DNA from: Primula veris
Taxonomy: Eukaryota; Streptophyta; Magnoliopsida; Ericales; Primulaceae
NCBI GenBank assembly: GCA_963682055.1
Contig: OY821744.1
Span: forward strand, 27,938,967-28,002,966
Direction: 5' to 3'
Length of the DNA: 64,000 nt
The number at the start of each line of letters is the position of its first letter. The first letter of the stretch is position 1. Shown in pieces: positions 47,064-59,739 of the stretch. Below the pieces are notes generated by a model, which worked only from the letters and a program-made list of their open reading frames with translations, was not told where the DNA came from and searched no databases. The translations under genes and the position numbers were made by a program.

Positions 47064-50000
47064 TTAGCCCGCTTGTGAAGACTGGGCAGAAATAGCAATT
47101 CTCCTCTCTGCCAAAAAACAATTTGAATTTAATAAGAAAATAGCCAATCTATTTCCAAGGGAAATAAATGAAATAGACTAATTATCAAGTTATTCAAGTT
47201 TTTAAATGGATATGATCTATATAAGCCTAAATGGATAGGTCAGAGCCGTTGGCTCATATCAAACTGATCTAACAGCCATTGGATCAGTTTTATGATTTGA
47301 TCCAACCCCTCGGTACCAACCCATTCAGACCAATTATGGTGCAAAACATAGCATCCTTTGAAAGTTACAACCATGACTAGTTCTTTTTTCCAGCAAAACT
47401 AAAAAAAAATTAACGGCGACACATTACAAAAGACCACTTGTCCAGATAACACTTTCCCTAAGTAAGAACCATAAGAAACAAACTAAAACTAGACATATGC
47501 TGGTAAAATCTACAACATACAGATTTAACAAGTTTCAACTATAACTAGCTAACAAGTTACAATCACACTGTTATATATCAGGTTAGGGCTTTATTTGGTT
47601 GCAGCTTGATGTTTGTGTTAGAAGCTATCTATATTTATTTAACTGGCACACATCCAATCTATAGTCTCAGCAAAGGCCCTCGAAAACTTCATATCAAATA
47701 AATTGTGTCAGGTCATGATGGTTTACACTACCATGCATAAGAATTGGCTTTATAAGTAGCACGATATAAGTTTAGATATTTGAATATGCTAACATCATCA
47801 ACTTATAAGCTGTGCAACCAAATGAGCATTTTTCTCCACGTGGCTTCTAGCCTAACTTACATTGAAGAACCACTCCATACAAATAACATTGCTGAAAAAT
47901 TTGCTAGGTTGAAAGATTATTCTATTTTGCCTTTGTAATCTCGATAAATGTTTGGCAACAGAACAAAAATCATTTTAAATAAATTTCGAGAATAACAAGG
48001 GAACCCCATATCATGGACTCCATAATAAGAGATTCATGATAAACATAATTGTATTTAAAAGCAAGACAACAGGAATCAGTACCTCCAGCAGTTACAAGCT
48101 TCTCCACACGAGCAACGATATGCTTTCCATAGGTGTATTTTTTCAGTGCATTTAAATGAACTTTAATACGAGACATAATCAGCTCGCGTTGTTGATCGTC
48201 GCAGGTTTCTAGAACTTTTTGCACAACATAATTTGCAAATTGATCTTTCATCATAGCCTGAATTGAGAGACAATTACGCAATAAGCAACATGTAGGATGA
48301 AAACAAGGCTGTCTCAACTTACAGCACATACATATCCATGAAATTCCAATTGGTTTGACCAGGTATTTCATTGTATTACCAATTTAACAAGGTAAGAAGT
48401 TTCAAGTTTGTATAGAGTACTGGTATAGCAAATGGTTTTCTGAGTATATAACATAACATTAGACAAAACGAAAAACAAATTCTCAAACTTAAATCAGACC
48501 TGGAGAGGCTCATTCTCATCGGTAGTTCCAAGCATCTCAGTGACCAGGATCAGACGTTCGGCAGGTCCACCAAAAGTCAAACATTTTTCAACTACATTTG
48601 ATGCAAACTTCTGTTGGCTCATTTGAACTATATTCCCAGCCAATTCCTTTATAATTGTCGACCTTTCCTCTGGCTTCCCATGCTCCAATACATGCTGAAA
48701 AAGAGTAATTGATGAATTTTAAATCTACAGCACTATAAGTATGTTAAACATCATATTACTAGGATAATTTACCAAATTATAATATCAATGTAACCAATTT
48801 CGAAAAAATGCAATAGCATCTCTCAAATAGTTTCTTCATAGTTTCTCAGACAAACTGGGTTAAGGGTTCACATTCTACATAAAATAAAAACTCAAATATG
48901 TGATTAATGACTACTATGAGAGATTTAACCATTAGTCATATGGACTAGAACATATTGCAAGGCCAGAGAAGTTGAACTTACCAGATATTACTTTTTGGTA
49001 GTATTAAACTTCATGGTTTCAAAGATAGAACTCTCATGCCTACGGGGTCAAACTGGCTAGGCACTACACATTTATTTATTTGTTAATTCAAATTCTATCA
49101 TTTCAAATTCTATATCTTTTTTTTTAAATATATGAAAAAGAAACTAAAACAGACTACCGGGAGTACTTGTTATAATTTAAACCTCGGTAATTTCAAATCC
49201 TATCTTTTAAAATGCAACCACTTTTTGCCTTGGAGGTGATTTTACATGTAAAAGTTAATTAAAAGTAAATTATGTTCTATCCCATTTACAACAACTGGAC
49301 TTCGTAAAAAAAAAAACAGGTACTAAATCTTTTCCGCATCATAAATGTGGAATTGTTGCATATCCTATGATTTTAACACACAAGCAAACAAACCTGGACA
49401 ACATAATTGCCATATTGATCTTGTGCCAGCATGCTCACAGATGCTAGAACTTCTTCCATCACTATCCTCTGGGTCTTAGGATCAGCACAATGCTCCAAAA
49501 TCCTCTGTTTTACACATAAAAACATGTATATCATCTACGGCTACTAGAGGTAACTTTAAAATCAACTATTGTCAATGAACAAGAATTGATCAAGAACCTT
49601 TACGTACATACCACTTTTGTAATCTTTTTAATAGTCTCTCAACTTTAACTTTCAGTTGAAGACAAAGAAAGACCGCCTCAGATGAAACTGAAGAGGCCCT
49701 CTTTTGGTTGCAGCTTTTAAACAAGTAATCTGTATTTTTCGTGTCTGGGAAGAAAAAGCAAGGTTGATCCAACTTAAAAAGCTTCTACTCCTAGTTTTTC
49801 GGACCAAAGAACCACAGGTTTAAACTGATCAACCAAGTACAGTCCAGATGAAGAGGGAAAAAACATGAGCCTAGGCTGCAACCAAACAAGGCCTAATTCG
49901 AATCTAAAAAGTGTACGAGGTAAATTGCAGAGTGTGGGGTCAAGCAAATTGTGTAGAACCTTGTTGTGTTCTACAATTTTACTAACTTGGTTATTCGTAA

Positions 50001-53000
50001 AGGAAGGGAATTGATATGTTTTACCTGTATAACACGGCACCCATATGGATGGGTAGAAAGGCTCACAACATGACCAAAAAACGTTGTAACAATAAACTGA
50101 ATATATTCTTCGGGAACACACTCGATACACTTTTGAATCACATGGTTCCCATTCTGATCACGTACACAGCGCATTATATGACCATCAAGCTCTCCTACCA
50201 TTTTGATTTTTTGGTCCAGATCAACTACTTCTATAGCCTGATAAAAATAAAAAAATTGATATGGAAGGAGCGGCTGATATATGTGCGAGAAAACAAATAA
50301 ATAATCAAACAGTATAATCAAGGAGTAATAGAAACAACAACAGGAAATAGTGGGGTATAGATATCCTATGTTTCACATCATGTTCATGTGAAACATTGAG
50401 AAATTATCAGTTTCTATACTAACTTATCGTGTACTTATTGACTATTAACATGTATTGCACGATACCACCAAACTTGACAATCGAGACATCCATAAACACA
50501 AAGTTGAACAATTAATACACCGACTTAAATTTAAATTCAAAGCACTAATTATGTACTAATGTTCGATCCATTGTCTGTGGTGCACCAATCCACACGAACC
50601 AAAAGATTAGTGCAATAGCATCAAAGTTTATAATTTTAAGCACTCATGAATCTTGATTGCTAGGTTGGTGTATTAATTATTCTAAATTTGTGAACTTTTT
50701 TGATAGGTCTATAATCTATATATTAATTGTTTCATCTTGTTCAGTGTATAAATATGAAACTTGATAGTGAAGTGTACTAATCGTTGGATACAGATAGATT
50801 AGCCGAAAGTGATACTTTTCCTAAATTAGTGTCTTATACTCCATCCGTCCCTAATTAATTAAGTGTCCACTATTCCATATTGGGTTGTCCCAAAATAAGT
50901 GTACGCGTTTTCAATAAGGTAATTCTAATGCAACAAATTTACCCTTTCACCCTTTATATACTTACCATTTATAACTACAACAACAACAATTTTTAGGAAA
51001 AAAGTTACCCGCATTAACTTTAATTATGATATTTAAAAGGGCAATATTGGTAATTTATGTATCAAAATTTAATATGCTTAAAAAGTAGCAATTTATAAGG
51101 GGGACACTTAAAAAGGGACGGAGGGAGTATTATTAAGATTGTTGTATTAATTATTCCAATTTATGTCGATTAGTGTCTAAAATTGTGAATTTTTTTGATA
51201 GGTCATTGTTTCATCTTGTTAGGTGTATAAATTATGAAACTTAATAGAAAAAATGGTGGTACGAATGAAAGGGAAAACACTTCATATGTAAAAATGATGA
51301 GCACAATAAAAAAGGTGTAAGGTGTACCTTTTGGATCACTCGGCAACCATACATTTGAAGGCTGAGAGTTAAGACATTCCCCAAAAGTTTGTCTGCCAAC
51401 TCCCTTCTCTGAGACTCAATCCCATGCTCAAAAAACTAAAGAACGAAGAAACAAAGAAAAGCAAATACAAGAATCAATCGCATTCGTCTATAAAAGAGCA
51501 AAATAAAACTGATGGTAACTAGAATAGACTTGTTAACTTCAACAAAAAAATATAAATTATGTAAACTTGTTAACTAGACATATTCTTAATACCTTTTGAA
51601 TCACATAATTACCAAAAACATCAGTCATGAGGGTAAGTGCTTGAGGATTTATTTCTTCATAAACCATATTTTTCTCCTCTATACTCGCAGTCTCCAGCTT
51701 CTGTTGAATAAATCGACTCCCATACTGATCCCCACTGTTATAAGTCACAAAAATCAATACCAGAAATGTTTTACAAAATATTTGTAAAAATAAGATATAA
51801 GCGTTCTTTTACCTGAACTCAACCACATGACCCGCAATTTCGGCAAGTTCAAAAGACTTAGCTTTATTGCTCTTAAACTCTTCTAGTAAAGAAGACGCGA
51901 AATTATCTTCCAAACCAAAACCACCCTGTAAATTCCAGTTTCTCATATTTGAAGGGTATCGCAGATTACCATTCCCTTGCCTTAAAGGGCTAACAGGTCC
52001 CCCAGGAGAATGTGGAATTACAGGACTACCCCCCAAAGGGCTTCCAGGATATGATAAACCGACACCATATGAGTGATTTCCATAGTAGTTACTGTGACTA
52101 GAATGACCGGTTGGTGATTTATGAGGTGATAGCAAAGAACCCATGTAGGCCTTTTGAAGAAAATCCATGTATCCATTCCCCATATTTGGATCATTTACAG
52201 CCCCATAGTCGGATAAGTATTGAAGATACATGGGATCCATAAGAGGAGCTGGAAGAGTATTATGGGTATTTCCACCAATATGGTTCCCCATTCTATTAAA
52301 ATTCTGAGAGTCGGTGTTCTCATAAATACTAGGAGATCCCAAATGCCCCGAGTATCCACCTAAACCATAACTAAGAAGAGATGGACTCACATTATCCACT
52401 TGTTGATAATGAGAAGGAATATTCAATTGGTTGTTAAAATTAGTCCTATGCAGCATCGATGAGGTGTTACCAAACTCAGATTTGTTAAACAATTTATCTG
52501 ATTGTGTTGATAAATGGCTTTGTTCGTCCATGACACCATTCGAGAGGTTCATATAAGAAAAGGTGTTGACTAAATTTGCTGCCCCCGAGTTTGGGCTGTT
52601 ATTGCTTCTTTTTTCGAATGAATTTACTCGTTCGCCTCCAATAGGGGGTAGGCAAGGACTAGGGGTCCTGGCTATAACTTTAGGGTCTGGAGTGGTGCTT
52701 CTAGAAAGAGAAGCACCTACTGCAGAGGCATAAGAGTGAGATGCAAGTGCCCCATTGCTGTGAAAAGATGCGTTTCTTCGTAAATTGCCTTCAGATGCGA
52801 ATTCATTGCGTAAATGGGCAAGTTCAGATTCAACTGGTCCCAACATTTCGCCATTTTCAAACATAGTACGGCTAGACGGTCGAGAAGGAATTCCAGGAGA
52901 AGCTGCGTGCCCTATATCACCCTGCACAAAAATAGACTTCCGATTTTAGATTTACTTATCAGAAAAAATAAAGAAATACTGCAAGGAAATGCATCTTGAA

Positions 53001-54976
53001 ATTGGTTCCAAAGTAGGGAGTAATTTTTTTTTTTGAAACACTGTCGTTTTAGAAATGTTCCCAGTGTTCCCAACTTTTAATAGATACGGGAATTACATTA
53101 ATAACAACAAGTATCTGGTAAACATTTTTTTTTTATAAATCAACAACGAATCAGATTTGAACATGTTGCCAAGAGATGGGCAAATGCCAACACATAGTAA
53201 TTGGAGACCTCGACGGAAACAAATAAATAGCAGCAGATTCAAATTTGCTGTAATTCCAACACAACCGCAGCGAGTGGAAATTTTTGCTCAAGTAAAAAAA
53301 AGTATTTGTACAACACCTTCAACGATATCGTTCTCCAAAATATAACTGACACACTCGTATTAATAGAAAAACGCTGATACTGATACTTGACAAAGTCAAA
53401 ATTTCTTTCAATAATACAAATATTCAAGATTATAACGAAAGCTAAACGATCTCATATCTGCCTTTCAGTAATATCTGGCCTTGAAATTGACATTGCAACT
53501 GCCATGATATAAGTATAAAATCAAAAGAAAAGATCTCATATGATAACCAACCAATTAAATTTAGACCCATAAAAATCTGCCAACAGAGATACAGAGGACA
53601 CTACTGGGACTACTGGTTTGAAGATATAGAGAAGAATCGAATCACACAGTTAATTACAGTTTTCATGCAAAAAAAACAAAGACCATGCTTTCCGACTATA
53701 TATATTAAATAATTAATCATCATTCACCGTGCAAAAAGATGACGAGGCAAAAGAGAAACATATGTACGCTCTCAGTAAGGATATACATTAAGCACATACC
53801 GAGTTCATGCCAACTAATTTAAGGCCTAAAGTAAAATTTACCATAAAATCATGATATATAAAATTAGTATAGCCAAAAAAACATTATTAATGAAAGCAGC
53901 CAAAACCAAATAACAATATGATATACTGACATATAAATCCATAGCAAGGTGTAAGTTTTAAATAAATCGGACCTATATTTGTTCAATGCTTCTAATTTAT
54001 GGGGTTCTTTGGTTGCAGCATCAGAACAAGCTAGCTTAATTTTCAGGTTCAGATAAAACCGAAAAAACCTACGTTCATCCAGCTTAAAGCTTATTCGGGT
54101 CAGAAACCAGAAAGGCTTAAACTTTTGAGATTTTCTAATTTAAACCACTTGCCCTCCCGGCTTTAAACAACAAAACTTATAAGCTGAAACCAAACAAGAA
54201 CTGCAGTAAACACACAAGACATCTGTAAGAATGCAAGTTATCCAAATACTGTAATCCTACAGATCAGTCAACATACTATACAAAAGCACATATTAAAACT
54301 GAAGAAGAGAAAAAGTAACAAATATCATAATTTATAACACTAAATAAATAACCACCTGAAAGATTTCGGCAAAGCTCTTTTTCTTCCCACCGAGACCAGG
54401 CAAGCCAATCAGCCCATCACCACCCCACTCCGCAGACATATTCACATTCTCACTCCCTCCCTCACCCTCTCTCTCCCCCTTCTTCGAACCAAAACCCGGT
54501 GGGTTCGTAATCGATGGCCTCTCTCTCCCCACACCAACACTATCGTTTCTGTTCAATTTTCTTCTATCTCCTATCCCACCCAAACCCGAGCTACCCCCTT
54601 GTAACCTCTGAGCGGACCTCCAGTCCTCTTTCGACAAGAAAGGAGGCGGCAACCTAGGGTTTAAATTTGTGTTCGAATAGTAATACGATAAATAAGAAGG
54701 ATCCGACCGAAGCTCATCCTCGGACAAAGACCCGTTAGCCTTTTTACCATTACTAAGGCCTAAAAGGCCACCACTACTACCACCGACAACGTTATGATTG
54801 TACAAACCACCAACGGCATTCAACGAGCCCTCGACAGTGGGTGGGGCCGACCCACTCCTATACAAATTAAGCTCTCTTTCGAAATCGCCATCGCCGTTAT
54901 CGTCTTGTCGGCTGAGCAATAAGCTGATTTCTTTCTCCAAGTCGTCACCAAACGATCCTTGGTTACCACTTAGCAT
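47064..54976 (-). CDS. PUM: Pumilio homolog (APUM1/2/3 type), 905 aa
   Basis: Cytoplasmic RNA-binding translational repressor that recognises UGUANAUA elements in 3' UTRs. Exons in transcript order: 54356-54976, 51813-52921, 51593-51734, 51328-51435, 50025-50237, 49394-49504, 48500-48694, 48083-48257, 47064-47107; phases all join. The first exon holds the conserved N-terminal region of the plant family ([69 protein letters not shown]). Exon 2 contains [12 protein letters not shown] and [25 protein letters not shown], leading into eight PUF repeats with the expected motifs: [102 protein letters not shown]. The final microexon gives [14 protein letters not shown]. The protein is slightly shorter than Arabidopsis APUM1-3 (about 965 aa). 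The 5' flank carries a duplication that creates an upstream ORF. Confidence 0.97.
47585..47828. mobile_element. MITE, TTTGGTTGCAGCTT family, PUM intron 8
   Basis: Left end AGGGCTTTATTTGGTTGCAG, right end AAGCTGTGCAACCAAATGAGC, inverted. About 244 bp with no coding. Confidence 0.7.
49693..49894. mobile_element. MITE, TTTGGTTGCAGCTT family, PUM intron 5 (best copy)
   Basis: Left end AGGCCCTCTTTTGGTTGCAG, right end GGCTGCAACCAAACAAGGCC, a near-perfect inverted pair. About 202 bp. Confidence 0.8.
50839..51127. mobile_element. Stowaway-type MITE in PUM intron 4
   Basis: Begins CTCCATCCGTCCC and ends GGGACGGAGGGAG; flanked by TA at 50837-50838 and 51128-51129. It is 289 bp long and sits between two ~100-bp direct repeats (about 50660-50770 and 51140-51250) that share TTTTTTGATAGGTC and TTGTTTCATCTTGTT. 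Confidence 0.9.
54001..54200. mobile_element. MITE, TTTGGTTGCAGCTT family, PUM intron 1
   Basis: Left end GGGGTTCTTTGGTTGCAGCA, right end AAGCTGAAACCAAACAAGAAC. About 200 bp with internal AGCTT words as in the other copies. Confidence 0.75.
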
Positions 54977-55391
54977 GTTCCTAAACTTCTTTAAACGGCG
55001 AAAAGATTTTTAACAATTAATCTAAAAGAACTAAAAGCTACCAAATTTAAAGCACGCAATTTCTCAACCTAGACTTTTTTTATACAGACTTATAAAAATC
55101 CAGTCTTTGATGATAAAAACTCAAAAATCTCCATTACCACTAAGCATCTTCTTAAATCTTTTCCAATTAAATTAAAGGCACTAAAACAAAGCTACCAAAT
55201 TAATTAACAACCTAAGCCCATTTTATAAAAACTCATAAAAATCCAGTCTTTGATGATAAAAACTCAAAAAGGTAATTAAAATTAAATCAAAAGAGCATTA
55301 TCTAATCATTCAAGCATATATAAACAGTTAATAATATTTTTCATGATTGAGAACAAACACAATATCTTGAGCTGGGTTGAGCTTGAATAAA

Positions 55392-55426
<35 letters not shown>

Positions 55427-55620
55427 TATTTTAAGAGAGAGAGAAAATTAGGGTTTGATATTTGATCAAAAGAAACATGGCGGCGAAATTGGTTTTTCAA
55501 CCTTATTAATAATTAGGGTTTTTGACTCTTTTTTCTCTCTCTATTAAATAACTGTACAGAGAGAAAAAGATGGTTATATATATATATATATATATTATAC
55601 AGATTTTCCCTCGATTTCAG
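54977..55620. promoter_or_regulatory. Pumilio leader and promoter region
   Basis: Contains the tandem leader duplication, a (TA)n microsatellite at 55394-55422, a GA tract at 55435-55446, and another (TA)n near 55575-55595. Confidence 0.5.
55121..55147 (-). promoter_or_regulatory. Upstream ORF copying the Pumilio N-terminus
   Basis: A nine-codon frame (MLSGNGDF then stop) lies 171 bp upstream of the Pumilio ATG, whose protein begins MLSGNQGSF. It is part of a tandem duplication (about 54960-55130 and 55131-55271) that repeats the leader and start. It would be a uORF if transcription starts further upstream. Confidence 0.7.
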
Positions 55621-56040
55621 TTTCTGTTTCCCGAGATTTTTTATTTTATTTATGGAAATGTTATATGTTTTTGGAAACTGTTATGGTTGTGGTAAATACT
55701 GAATATTTTCTGTCCTAAATTAAAGGGAAATTTGACCAAGTTGCTAGTTTAGATAGATACGAATTAAAGTGTGTTTTACCTTTTAAGGTCTTATTGTTTG
55801 GTCTAATATATAGTAATATCCTTCAATTTTTACTGTTAACAATTAGTTTTTCCAAATATTCAATGAATTCTTTGCATGACTACTTATTGTCCTAATCTTT
55901 GCTTTCCTTTTATTTGACCATCAATTAACATCTTATTAAATTATTTTTGGTAATCAGGTCTAAAAACAATGTTTATGATTAGAAATCACTTCACAAAATA
56001 GAGAAAATAATGGATACAACTCTCTAAATAAAATTTTATG

Positions 56041-57045
56041 TATTTACCATATTTAGGAGAAAATTAGGTCGTGACAATATTGAGTCATTTATAGAATCAA
56101 ATATAAAGATAAGCTACATCCTTATAAGTATATATTTGTATTCATCCAATACGTATACCGATGATAAATTCATTGTAAACTCTTAGTAGAACAGCCAAAA
56201 TGAGTATTACAACAATTGGTGATGAAAAATTCATTGAACTCTTTAACTACGCATTCATTAATATAAGTTGATTACTGTTTTCGAATTTATAATTGAAGTT
56301 TTTATCATCAAAGACTGGTTTTTTATGAGTTTTTATCATCGAATACTGGATTTTTATAATTTTTTATAAAATGGGTCTAGGTTGTTAATAAATTTGGTAG
56401 TTTTGTTTTAGTGTCTTTAATTTAATTGGTAAAGACTTAGAAAGATGCTAAGTGGTAATGGAGATTTTTGAGTTTTTAACTTTTTATCATCAAAGACTGG
56501 ATTTTTATAAGTATGCATAAAAAAATCTAGATTGAAATTATGGGCTTTAAATTTGGTAGCTTTTTACGGGTTTAGTGCTTTTAGATTAATTGTTAAAAAT
56601 ATTTTCGCTGATTAAAGAAGTTTAAGAACAATGGAACATGCTAAGTGGTAACCAATGATCGTTTTGGAGAAATAAATCAGCATATTGCTCAACCAATAAG
56701 ACGATAACTGTGATGATGATTTCGAAAAAGAGCTTAATTTGTATAGGAGTGGGTCGGACCCACCCACTGTCGAGGGCTCGTTGAATGTCGTTGGTGGTTT
56801 GTATAATCATAATTAGGTTGTGATAGTATTGAGTTATTCATTGAATCAAATATAAAAATAAGCTACATATAAGTATATATTTTGATTCATCCAATACACT
56901 GATGATAAATTCATTGTGAACTCTTAGTAAAACGGCCAAAATGAGTATTACAACAATTGGTGATGGAAAATTCATTGAACTCTTAACTATGTATTCATTA
57001 ATATAAGTTGATTACTGTTTTCGAATTTATACTTGAAGTAAAACT
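56041..57045. repeat. ~230-bp direct repeats flanking the Pumilio fragment
   Basis: About 56061-56300 and 56812-57038 are roughly 90% identical (shared AATGAGTATTACAACAATTGG and TATAAGTTGATTACTGTTTTCG). A third, diverged copy lies at about 60610-60850 (GGAGAAAATCAGGCCGTGATAA). The arrangement repeat - captured gene piece - repeat looks like a small transposable unit. Confidence 0.75.
56290..56810 (+). pseudogene. Inverted partial copy of the Pumilio 5' end
   Basis: The plus strand here repeats the minus-strand sequence of about 54796-55270: the duplicated leader (TTTTTATCATCAAAGACTGG twice), both ATGCTAAGTGGTAA starts (56453 and 56638), and about 170 bp of exon 1 with small deletions, ending near GGTTTGTATAATCATAA. 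Frame is broken soon after the start, so it cannot make protein. It is flanked by ~230-bp direct repeats (see next entry). Confidence 0.88.
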
Positions 57046-57929
57046 CTAAATTTTTAAAACTATTTTTCTAAGTGAGGATTGAAATCTCTTTTAATCCTAT
57101 CATTTAGGTTTTTTTTTTTATTATTCTGTGTAATTTTTTATATCATTAAAGTTGTAACAACATATTTTAAAATTTTAAATAGGGAGCTTATAAAGGCAAT
57201 CCAAAAAATTCAGTTACTTTTAAAGATAAAACCCAAACAAAAATTGGCGATACACGTACGTAATATAGTCCTACTTAATCATCCTTAATTTTGGGCTTTT
57301 GAGTTTTAAGCTTTAGCTCATTCTTATGGCTTAAGCTTGAGGGGTCAAGTTTTTATAAATAAGATATAATAGGTGTTAATTGGTACCATGATAAAAATTC
57401 AAGGGTAATGAACTGTAATTACCCTTAATTTACACTGGTAAGTAGTAAATGTGAGGATTAAGATGGTTCTTTGGTCTGGTCTTGCTGGTGAGAAGGAATC
57501 TAGTGGCCCCACAAACACAATTATGATTTGGTAGTTTGGTTAGAGAAAGAGAGCAATTTATTTATGTTATTTTTTAAAAATGTTATGAATTATAGCTTCA
57601 TACATACATTTTAGCAAAAGATAAAAATCATAAAATTCTATAATACCCTTTATCACATGTTCAATCCATTGTCACTTTATAAATAGGTGATATTTCGTGC
57701 AGTGAACAAGATACTTCAATTGTTTCTTGTTTTTGTAATTTTAAAAATGTGATCTTTTATCATTTTCCTACTTACCCATCACCACATGGTGTATTCAACA
57801 TTTGTACAACTTTATTTCCAAGGTTATGATTAAAATTAAACAGAAAACTGACCATAAGTATAATGTTTTATAGTATTAAAAATGAACTTAATTTTTAGTG
57901 CTAGTTTAAAAAACTAATTTTTTTTAGTG

Positions 57930-58440
57930 TAACTTTTATCTCATTCACATCGATAGTATCTCATTCATTTCGTGAATATACAAAAAAATATATAAGAAAA
58001 CTAAAATAAAAAATATATAAACTAAAAAAAAAGAATAAAAGAATAAAATATACATAAAATATTTAAAATGTAAAAAATCAAAAATTATTTTTAAAACGAA
58101 AAAAAAAAAACGTTCATTAACTTCAAAATTTTAAAGTGAATGGACCAAATAAAATCTCATTCACTTCAAAAAAAAAAAATATTAAAAAAAGTCCATTCAA
58201 TTCAAATATTTTGAAGTGAATCTACCAAATAAAATCTTATTCACAAGTTTTTAAAATAAACGGGCAAAAAATAACTCATTCACTTGAATATTTCGAAATG
58301 AATGAAACAAACAAAATCTCATTCAATTCAAAACAACAAACAAAAGTTCATTCACTTCGATTTTTCGAAGTGAATGTATTAAAAAAAAACTCATCAATTT
58401 CAAGATTTTCAAGTGAATGAGAGAAACATGCACCAAAAGG
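57930..58440. repeat. Array of inverted CATTCACTTCAAAA motifs
   Basis: CTCATTCACTTCAAAA and its inverse TTTGAAGTGAATG alternate about six times, separated by A-rich spacers and ACCAAATAAAATCTCATTC. Each pair can form a small hairpin. No coding. Confidence 0.8.
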
Positions 58441-58489
58441 AAATTATTTTTGTGGGTATGAGTTTTTGGGAATTAGTTTTGAAAAGATA

Positions 58490-59730
58490 CACTAAAAAGT
58501 AATTTACTCAATCCTTAAATACTTTTTAACATTGATCAAGATTTGGTTTGTTAAAAGATTTTTTGAATGGATTTTTATAATCAAAATAACTCGGTATTGG
58601 ACAACAAACTATTTAGATTTTTAAAATCAGATTTATTAGACTGAAAAACAATTCGCGAGTATTTACCTTTTAAGGTCCTTAAGGTTTTGTTTATATTCGA
58701 GTAATATTTAATAATTTTCACTTTGAATAATTATTTTTCTCAAACACTCAATAAATTTATCAACTTGAAGTATTGTTATAACTCTTATTTGTTGAATTAA
58801 TCATTTCTTATCTTTTATTTTATCATAAACTAAAGTCTCTCATTTAATGATTTCTGGAAAGGTGGTCTAAAACCAATTTTGAGACTTTGATACACTTCAC
58901 CAATGACTATGGATCTTTTGTATTTCTTCTCTCATTTGGAGTTAAGACAATCAAATAATCGGAACAAAATTTAGAGAATGTGCCACAAAATATAATTGAT
59001 ATTAAAAGCATAATAAGTATTAATAAGTACGAACCATAATATTAACGCTTATAAAATTATTACGCAAGCGTTTATCTTAATTATTTTGATATTAAAATAA
59101 TCTATAGTATAGTTTAACGGAACATATTTAGTGTCAAGAGAGTGTTCTTAGAAATGTGTAGCTTGATTGTTGGGAAAATTTCCGATGACCAATTTTGTAT
59201 ATGTCATTGTCGAGTCGATTGTTCAACAACTCTCTCCTTAAAATCTATTCGTCCCCTACCGTTGGCTTATAGTAAATGTGCGCTGACCTCTCAGGATAAA
59301 ACGACAAAACTGAAGTAGGAAAGTGGAAGCACATGCTCCTACTGCTCCTACTGACGAACCACAAAATAGCAAGATAATTTCTCATTAATTTTTCCTAAGA
59401 AAACTAAATGCATAATATAAAGAGAGGGAGGGATAATCTGATATATATAAAATATCGAATTTGGAAATTGAATGAATAAAATCGTAGGTGAAGGGTTTAA
59501 TTTATAGAAAACGAAGGGGTGGAAATCTGAACAGACACGACTGTTCAGAACCAAGGGAATGAATTTGGACAGATTCAAAATATATGACTTGTTTGCGAAA
59601 AGACGTAATTGTTGAATCAGGAGAGTGAATCTGGACAAATTCAAAGTACATGGACCTATTTGCGAGAAAATGAAACTAACAGATTAAGACCGTTAGGAAA
59701 AAAGATATAGTGTTTCAGGAACACAGATTA
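58490..59730. other. Gene-free AT-rich stretch with a diverged duplicate segment
   Basis: About 58660-58990 is a diverged copy of 55760-56040 (shared TTTACCTTTTAAGGTC and GGTCTAAAA...AA blocks). No gene recognised. Confidence 0.45.
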
Positions 59731-59739
59731 GTTGAATAA

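Noticed and set aside
53157..53345. Short open frame in Pumilio intron 1
   Set aside because: No recognisable motif, no splice connection and random composition.
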